The position numbers and the translations under genes were made by a program. DNA of 64,000 nt from Rhopalosiphum padi (Eukaryota; Arthropoda; Insecta; Hemiptera; Aphididae): NCBI RefSeq assembly GCF_020882245.1, contig NC_083599.1, positions 76,987,745 to 77,051,744 on the forward strand, in the 5' to 3' direction. Shown piece by piece: positions 55,339-64,000 of this stretch (position 1 is its first letter; every line of letters begins with the position of its first letter). The notes below the pieces were generated by a model. That model searched no databases. It was not told where the DNA came from and worked only from the letters and a program-made list of their open reading frames with translations.

Positions 55339-56789
55339 TATATTGTAGATTTAAGTAAACTTACTTTTGTCGTAAACAGCATACAGGTATAGCCTCTTAC
55401 GTACTTGTCATTAATACATGTGAAATTATTTATTTTAATTGTTTGTTTCGTGATATATAATAGTATACCGATTAATAGTCAAAAACTTGTACTTAATTCA
55501 TTTATTTTATGAAATAACAATTTGTGTTAGTTACTATACCATTTTAGAGTCAACGTCAAATGAACTGATAGATGGTGACTCCGCCCCTAGCCGACGCTAG
55601 GCAATCGAAACGGTATTTTTAAGCAACGTTTACACACAGCGAGTTTACAACTACTAAATAAATTCGAAAAATGAAGAAAAAAAAGTAAACTACGAAGATT
55701 TAGTGAGTTTGGTTATACATACGTATTGTACATAATTTGGGCTTTAAGTTTAAAAAAATTAATGGAAGCTGAATTTTTTTAATGAAACGTGGTACCTACC
55801 AACTGTTCAACCTTCACCCATCACGAGGTCGTTTGATATTGACTATAGTGTTCTGTTTGCAATCAAAAATAAGTTATTGATATATCATCTAAGTTTTAAA
55901 CCAGTGTTTTATATTACTATTTAAGTATTTAAGGAAATCAATTATAAAATATGTAATTATTAATAATTAATATATATTTCTTTCAGAGGTATCTGGTCAA
56001 CTGTCTATATAATATTTTTAATGACTGTTTATCATTACTTATTACTGTAACTTATTTGTAAAACGCAAGTTTTAAAATTATTGTAATAGGTACGTTATAA
56101 AATATATATTTGCGTTTAATTTTAAATTATGATGGTCGTGCAATAACGTCATTAATATGTACTCAATCGATTGACACATAATTACGATAAGCAAAACAAT
56201 TATATTAATAAATTCTATATTATGACCAAATATAAATATACCTAATTTATTATGATAACCTATAATCCGACTAAGTGCAGGTTTTTTTAACTGCAATAAT
56301 TGCATTAGAATATTTTGGTAGAGTGTAGCTTTATAATCCCCGATGGTCCTTGTATTGAATTCTCTTCTCTTAAAAGTATTACAGCGATTCACTTAATGGA
56401 AAGGTATAAGTACATATCTTCACTCGATATCGAGTTTGGTAAGTTTCCATACGAAACATAACAGGTAACAGATAAGTGGTTTGAAGAGAATTGTTACACT
56501 AACAAAAATATATCAAAATGTGCTTTCCTACATGGCGATAAACTAAAGATTACTGCATTATTTTCTGTATTGTACAAGTGCACTTAAATATCTGTTATCG
56601 AGTGTTCTTACCCTCAAGGTACTTTTTTATATTTATGTTATGCAATTATATTATACTTACTATTATACAGGTAGCTACACCCTCGACTATTTTTCTTTCC
56701 TTTTGTTAGATCGTCCCTCCGTCATAAAAACCATAAATCAGAGATGACAGCGGACAAAACTACATACCCACATTTTTCTGGTATTATAC
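55339..56789. other. Non-coding stretch
   Basis: Contains the presumed upstream region of the zinc-finger gene (GC-richer near 55570-55650) and AT-rich DNA. A 104-codon minus-strand frame at 56078-56392 has no recognisable feature and was not called. Confidence 0.4.
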
Positions 56790-56798
56790 ATTTATATA

Positions 56799-57614
56799 GG
56801 TGTACCGTCATTTCGTCGCGGTAACTTGGTCGCGCGTCAATTAGACGCATACGACATTTCGCCGCACGTAATTTTGACGCATACTACATTTGGTCGCGCG
56901 TCAATTCGTCGCTTATCGATGTTGGCAATAATTATATGACTATACGTCTATACATACTACATAGTTGTATAAGGTTAGTTAATGTATTACCAATTTAATA
57001 TAAAATTCAATATTTAATAATTGATTTTTTTAACATTATAATTATTTTAATTTAATATAAATATAATGGGTACCTCATGTCACAACTAGAATATTCATTA
57101 TTTATAAAAATTAAGTAAAATTAAAAAAAAATATAGGAAAAACGAAACTTATTATTTAAAAAAATTAAAATTATGGGCAATACCTAGTAAAATTTCATTT
57201 AATGGATGATTGTCAACATTTGAACATACTTCCAAGAGTCTATTTCTCGACCATCACGCTGGCTTTTTATAAATTGTAAAGACATATTTTATTTTTATAG
57301 TATATTTACTGTTTAATAGATATAGTAATAGTATAGGATGTTATAGACTGTTTTGGTATACTATTCGATACAGACTAACTGATGCTAAAGAATCATATAT
57401 TATTAAAAAGAAAACTATAAAGATACGATATCAAACATATAATAACAACTATATATAGTCAAAAAATTATCGCCAACATCGATAAGCGACGAATTGACGC
57501 GCGACAAAATGTAGTATGCGTCAAAATTACGTGCGGCGAAATGTCGTATGCGTCTAATTGTCGTGCGATAAAATGACCGCGACGAATTGACGCGCGACCA
57601 AATGACGTATATCC
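56799..57614. mobile_element. Mutator-type long-TIR element (816 bp, non-autonomous)
   Basis: Inverted arms of about 140 bp: GGTGTACCGTCATTT at the left and AATGACGTATATCC at the right. Both arms contain repeats of GTCGCGCGTCAATT and GACGCATAC. It is flanked by a perfect 9-bp duplication ATTTATATA at 56790-56798 and 57615-57623. The AT-rich centre has no transposase. Long TIRs with 9-bp duplications are typical of MULE/Mutator derivatives. Confidence 0.8.
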
Positions 57615-57623
57615 ATTTATATA

Positions 57624-60600
57624 GTATATCATACAACAAAGGAAAACATTTCGATTTTTGGTACATTATTATAGCAAGCGGCAGCAGTTCGTAAAACGTA
57701 TCTAATTGTATTCCGTTAAATTCTAAAATCCACCTGATATACCTTTCAATAACACAATAAAAAAGAATATACTGCCCACTTTGAATATATGTTACCCTCT
57801 TCGTTGTCATTAAATTCTAAAGTCAGATTGCTATGGTCAGTAGACGGTTAAATACATCTATTGTACCTATTTCAGTTTACTAAAGAAATTTTAACATTCA
57901 AACATAATAATCTATGTTTGCTATTTTAAAATATAATACATAATAAGGCATATTTTTTGAAAATTAATTTATATTTTGCAGAATTTATTTTATAATAAAC
58001 TAATTTTAACTCAGTATTTAAATTTTTATTGGTGAATTTTACCATACTAAGAAGTCCTATATTATACATTAAACATAATGCGTTGATAATTTATAGATAA
58101 AAATACTTATTTGCATAATCTTGAACAATCAATAAATGTATTGTACCTATTGAATTTTAACGAATATGTATTTTTATCAATAAATATAATATATTATATA
58201 ATTATAATAATATGTATGAATGTGTTATCGCCAATTATTTAATTTTGGTAATAACGTGTATGTCTAGCTAATAGGTATTATGTCATTAATGTCTAACATT
58301 AGTTTCTGATATAGTAACTCCTATGCATTAATAACAGACAATAATATAGGTACCTAGGGAATATTGTGAATATCGAACATGTGCGGTATAAATAAATTTT
58401 CTGCGATTTAGACTACTATTTTTTACCATTTTTACTTAATAATGTACGATTGTTAACGTACCTACGACACGACTTAAAATTATATTATTAATATTTGATA
58501 ATAAATAATGATCAAATTTTAGAAATTTGGAACGCAAGCACGTTTCAACTAACTAGGTAATTTCAATTAACATTTTTATCAACCCTAGTTGAAAAAGACT
58601 AAAATTATTACTTATTAGGACTTGGAGTAATACGAAAAATTAACGTTATTTCTTACTCAAAATCGCATACACTATACAATATTACAGGCTAGTTATAGAT
58701 TATAGAATAGAATAATTCCTATATGGTTCGAGAACCAAATTAGGGTAAAATATTTCGTCATTTTAAAACATACCTTCATCATTTTATCGGATACACTATA
58801 ACTAATTATATACGATCCGTCGTGTGGCCAAGTCCTAGAAAATATTAAACTAATATCTATATTATTTTAATTTAATATAAGTAGATTAAAATTACAGCAA
58901 TTGACTGAAACGAAAATTAGGAAATGAATATGCATTATTGTATGCAAAAAAAGTCTGAATTCCCACCGTTATATGTACTTGACCTCATGGTCGATGGGTT
59001 CAAATAATATATATCTTTTTCTGAATGTTAGAAGGGATATAACTAAAACATTTTTTTTTCTTTTAATAAATAGAATACAACTATCGGCTGTAATAAAAAC
59101 AACGGAATATATTAATATGTATTCTTGTCAAATACTTCTTTGTATTGCCATGATATTTTTTTTTCTTGGGTTTTATTTAATTGACTGACTTAAACACCAT
59201 AAATTAGTTGATGGTTAACATCGTATGTGAAATCAGTATACGTTTCTGACTTAATATATATATATTATATAATATAACAACAACAAAACTAACGTTTATT
59301 TCATATTGGCACCAGACTAGTCAGACCCTATTATTTAGATAGGTATTTCAATTTCATTTAATCCCAAAATGTTATAGCCTGTCGTGACTACGCAGGTGGT
59401 GAGTTTACGGAAATATCTACACATTAAACCTCAAAATTGATTTATCTTACATTCTTACTATTGTGTTTCGTTTTAACAGCAAACGGAGGAACCTATTGAT
59501 ATAAAATCATTTTCGACGTTTGACGGTCCAGATATGCAATTGGATGTGGCCACTAAGTAGTAGGTACTCATAAAAGTAATGTTTTTGTTTAGTACTGCTA
59601 CGTGCTTTGCATCTCAGAATTGTAATAGTAAATACGTAATAATAATAATAATAACACATTAAAATGTTTATTGAAGCATAATAATATAACAAACGGTAGT
59701 AAAACTGTTTACTAAACACCTGAATTATAGGAATAACCAAAATTAAACGACAACATCAAAAGAAAGAGATGGGTCTAAGAAATCTAGCCTACCAAATATA
59801 CACTAGCTCCAAAAATTATAAAACTATATTAATCCCTTGTTAAACAACGAATCAGATTCGTTTGTATCAGAACTACGCAGTAGCAATACGAATGAGTATT
59901 AGTGTATTACCATATATCAACATGTAGGTACGGACAGGGCTACATCCTTGCACAACCCACAATCTATTTAGGTCATTGCACTTCCACATAAATCCTAAAT
60001 TGCGTAATAATGTGTGAACACAAACGACGCATATCAGTTGACCAGAAGGGACAGGAGAAGAGTAGTTAGTGAAGAAACCAACTATATAAGATGATCCAGG
60101 GTCCTGGAGAGCTGGAGAGAACTCCGACAGACGTGATTTACCAGAGCCAGCACAAGCAAGTCAATTGATAACACGAAATAGTTGGTCAGACTTAGTCTAA
60201 TTTTCTTACAAAATACACTTAAAATAACAATTAATTAAACTTTGAATATTTTTCAATAAATATACACTTTAAAATTATTATCTGCAAAATTTTATTTTAT
60301 TAAACCATGGCTACAGTGTTAAACTACCAAGGCACATCGATTGTTGATTGACCCACTACAGTATAATAACTAATAGCGTAGATACAACAATAAAATGAAA
60401 TAGAATTGGCGAATTGGCTATAGAGTTCTATATTATTTCACAGTTTGTGAAAAAGAACAACAAATAAATACAAGAAAATTAAATTCATTTTATTCTACGA
60501 TTCGGTGTGGCCAGACGTCGATAGGGAATTCGAGACAGTTAAGCAAAATTAATTTAATATTACACGACAAAACCAACTACAAAATAAGTCGTACTATATA

Positions 60601-60742
60601 ATATGATATTAAACATAAACAAGAAAATATTTATTCTATAAGTGACTATTTCATGATAAAAAAAATGATAAACTCCGAATACATGTAAAAAGCTCATACC
60701 AAAATTTAAGGATCTGTGCAAAATACTTAAAATACTGTCCAA

Positions 60743-60795
<53 letters not shown>

Positions 60796-62146
60796 GGCTG
60801 ATATTGAAGGATATCAAAAGGATATAAGTGTCGTAAATATTTTTAAATACGGTTATTGCTGCCCGAGACATAAAACCATGGATTAAGTTGTAACGGAGCC
60901 GAAATACCGGCGTAGGTACCGTATTAACATATAAAGAAATGACTAATAATTATTATGATTCGTAATTGTATTTATTTTATTTATTTGTTTTGTATTATTT
61001 TATTATTATTATTATTCACTTTAGGTGTCTATGAATAGTAATAGTAATATGTATATTAAATTGAGTGTGTCTCGAACATCTAGGGCCCTTACCGCGGAGT
61101 AGATTTTAAAATTTTTATAACATAAATTCATAAAAACTAAACTATAAGTGTTTACCTATTATAATATTACCTTTAATAATTTGGTAAATGCATTATACAA
61201 GGAAATGAGGATGATGCAGTTTAATTATTGGGGGGGGGGGGATCTATAGTCGGATTCAGTCTGGTGCAATAATCATAGAGGTTACAACATTGGGGACAAA
61301 TACTCTTATTAACTAACTTAAGCTACGGAAGTTCGGCGATGTTGAAAAACGATGATGGTTACAGATAACAGATACTAATGATGCTCGAAGACCTGGGCGG
61401 TCTATAACGTATAAAATGTGTAAAATTATTTATTAAAAATATTTTTAATAACATCCTATGTTAAGTATGGTAAACAACATATTTTTATTTCTCTCTAAAA
61501 AATTTTAATTTCACCTCGTATTTTACTAGGTACGCAGAGGAGTTTTTTTTAGGCTCGAGCATCATCCGCAAACTGCAGTATATGTGTAAGAGAAAAAAAG
61601 ACCTCTGTAATAATGTTCCGGTTCCTTATATCTGATTTAGAAAATATAATACAATAATTTGTGATGATTCATCACTGATGAATAATATCTTTATGGTACT
61701 CCATAATTTTTTATTGATATGTACATTATAAAATTACACTAATTTATGTAGTTATAAATTATTATAGTTTATAACTCGGATTAAAGATAAAATATCAATA
61801 AAAGCCTATGAGATGCTGTAGATCATATGTATATCTTAAAGTTTAATAATAGATAAATTTATTAATATTAAGAGTAACCGAGCAAAATTGATTCTGTTAA
61901 ATGCAGATTTTCGATATTGTATATTTCTGAGAGAAAACTAATGCTAGCTCTGGTTGTAGTATTAACTTTTTCTAAAAGAATTAAATAAATAGTTATCAAA
62001 AATATCTAATGTCTCTTCTCAGCACCCCACACACCATTTACCAAGATGGAAATGGAATACAACTTTGTTATTCTGGTTTTTATATTGCCATCATTTATTT
62101 TATATCTTGACTACATATAATTTTATTTTGTACTGTACCCAATTAG
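57624..62146. other. Non-coding stretch
   Basis: No gene supported. A moderately GC-rich patch at 59930-60180 may be a retrotransposon remnant, but no LTR pair or coding domain was found. An (AT)n microsatellite and a G9 run (near 61231) are present. Confidence 0.4.
60745..60792. repeat. (AT)n microsatellite
   Basis: About 24 uninterrupted AT dinucleotides. An overlapping minus-strand ORF with an Ile-Tyr run is an artefact of it. Confidence 0.9.
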
Positions 62147-62251
62147 GCTAATTGTTTCAAAGCCGGAGTTTTGCTGTTTCGTGGACTGCATTTGGCTAGC
62201 ATTACTAGTAAACAAGAAAATCGAAACTTGGGGATCAACTGGAGGACTTTG
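62147..62251 (+). other. Possible exon
   Basis: An AATTAG acceptor and a GTAAGA donor bound 105 nt open in two frames. One reads SKPEFCCFVDCIWLALLVNK (membrane-like). No upstream or downstream partner exon was found, so this is weak. Confidence 0.25.
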
Positions 62252-62259
62252 GTAAGAAC

Positions 62260-64000
62260 ACACTCAAAAGAATTATATGATATACTCAAACAATAGATGA
62301 CATTTTACATTTTATCTATTCTATGATGTACATTATACACCCATTCACAGGGTTGGTTAATCCTATATGGTATTAATTATTTAGGTTACGACTTACGGTA
62401 AAAATTCTCATTTTTAAAAACGATCTAGTAAAGGAGAGCTCGTTCGTTTGGTAAGGCAACGGCCGAAAATGTCGGTATAAGAATTGGCATGAAAGCGAAC
62501 CAAACAGTAAATCATGCAAAGATTGCGTAGAGTATTGGTATAATGGTATAAGGAAACTAAAAGTTTAAGGTTTGCAAAAAAGATTTCTATTTTATATGTG
62601 AATTTAAATAAATAAAATTAAAATTAAAATTGCTACATGATTGTAATAAAAAAAAAATGTTTATTTTACACAAAAATTATATGTACTGGTAGCCGTAAAT
62701 TATTGTAAAAAAAAAAAAAATAATTTTAAAATATGAATAATACTTTATATTACTTTATAGTTTGTCAAACCAATACAAAATATTTATTAAATACAATGTA
62801 TTACAAAAATAATTATAAGTTGATGAAAATAATTTTGTGTTTAATCGATTATATATAATGGCATATAGTACTGATATAAAAATATACAATGGGTGCACAC
62901 TTCACTTTTATAGTGAGTTAAAAAAAAAAAAAAAATACAAACACTTACACAAATATTTTGTTTGAAGTCCACTCAAATATAACATATTAAATATGTAACA
63001 CACAACTTTCAAACAGATTTAATTTTGTTCAACACAATCTAATAAGGTTAAAAAAATCAGAAAAATGTCACAAAATACTAAATAGTAAACACATCTCATA
63101 TTAATCTACTGAATGTTGAAGACCCAAAATCATTTTTAACACTACAATCTTCTATATACCCTTTTAATTTAAATGTATCAAAAATGTAAGTGATATTACA
63201 CAATTACTGTGGACGGAATAATTAGACCCTAAAAAATATAATTAAATACAATGTATAGTTTCACGGTATATATCATAAATAGTAAGATGATTATTAGTAT
63301 TGAGTAAGCAATAACATAATGTAAAAAAAAATATTATCGGCAAGCTTATTTTTTATAAAAAAAAAAAAGACGATTTACTATTGAGCACCAAAAAAATGTA
63401 ATTTCAGTTAAAATACAACTTAATATTTTATGATGGTAAATAAATTGGGTTGCTTTATACTTTATGTTTCAAAATAAGAAGAAAATTAAACAATAAAAAA
63501 AAATAAATTACAATTATCATTTTTAAAAAGAGAGCTGGAAATGTTCGTTCAAAAATTATAATACAAATTAATATTTATGAAAGCAATTACATGATATACT
63601 ATAATTAAAAAAGTATTATAAAATAAAAAAAAGCTTAAAATCGATCTTTTATAGTTGAAATATAAATCGTAAATGAACACACCATCTACTTAATAATTAG
63701 CTATTCAATTTAAATAGATATAATATAAAAATAATATTTAGTAATACATAATAATAATAATAATAATAAAATTTAAAAAACCAGCAAGTGATTACTTTGT
63801 TTCAATTTTTGAAGCTAAAATAATTAAAAAATAATAATTTACATGATATATATAAATGTTTTGGATCTTATTTTAAAACATTTTTGATAAATACTTTTTT
63901 TTTTAATAGTCTTAATTTAAAGTGCAACTTTATTATATAACAGACTTATTTTTAAAAGTACTATGCAAATATATCAAATAATATTTTGTTAAATTGAAAA
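62260..64000. other. Non-coding, extremely AT-rich end of window
   Basis: Many A-runs and short AATAAA motifs; no ORF of note. Could include a 3' untranslated region of a gene beyond the right edge, but nothing shows it. Confidence 0.35.

Noticed and set aside
60560..60871. 103-codon minus-strand ORF with an Ile-Tyr run
   Set aside because: Created by the (AT)n microsatellite.
1..64000. CRISPR arrays, bacterial operons, Shine-Dalgarno sites
   Set aside because: The window is eukaryotic (spliced genes, TATA/Inr promoters, AATAAA signals); the tandem repeats lack spacer organisation.

Overview
The window is AT-rich eukaryotic DNA with short GT-AG introns, TATA/TCAGT arthropod-type core promoters, many small inverted-repeat transposons and DUF4806-type genes. 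This points to an insect, most likely an aphid or close relative. The species call is inference; no search was possible.

Layout. (1) 1-17 kb: two paralogous minus-strand genes for small secreted proteins. One at 1.1-3.4 kb runs off the left edge; the other at 9.8-14.3 kb looks complete in five exons. They sit in a duplicated segment that also carries a nearly identical ~490 bp block upstream of each gene, and MITEs have since landed in both copies. (2) 16.7-20.2 kb: non-coding, with small MITEs. (3) 20.2-28.5 kb: a DNA transposon bounded by TACCCTAACAGCACA inverted ends. It carries two spliced genes in the same orientation: a 713-aa transposase resembling the CACTA/Transposase_21 type, and a ten-exon DUF4806 protein. 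(4) 28,652-46,182: a complete 17.5-kb Polinton/Maverick (adintovirus-like) element with a perfect 6-bp target duplication, ~453-bp terminal inverted repeats and intact core genes. These are protein-primed DNA polymerase B, chromodomain integrase, packaging ATPase, adenain-type protease, a PLA2-containing basic virion protein, two tandem penton/minor capsid genes and the double-jelly-roll major capsid protein. It also has a BIR-domain gene, a four-exon antisense gene of unknown function, several small ORFs and a non-coding tandem-repeat array. (5) 48.2-54 kb: a second, diverged copy of the transposase + DUF4806 gene pair, without recognisable terminal repeats. (6) 54.7-55.3 kb: a C2H2 zinc-finger gene interrupted by a nonsense codon. 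(7) 55.4-64 kb: mostly non-coding, with an 816-bp Mutator-type long-TIR element (9-bp TSD).

How the parts work together. In the Polinton, the left half holds regulatory/accessory genes and the polymerase. The right half holds a minus-strand integrase/339-aa protein/ATPase group and a plus-strand virion cluster that starts from a compact divergent promoter. Several neighbouring ORFs overlap by stop-start (TAATG, TGATG, ATGA), which suggests multicistronic messages. In the two transposase loci, the transposase and the DUF4806 exons lie in series behind shared 5' untranslated exons. This resembles the TNPD/TNPA arrangement of plant En/Spm, with DUF4806 as a candidate accessory DNA-binding protein; that reading is inference.
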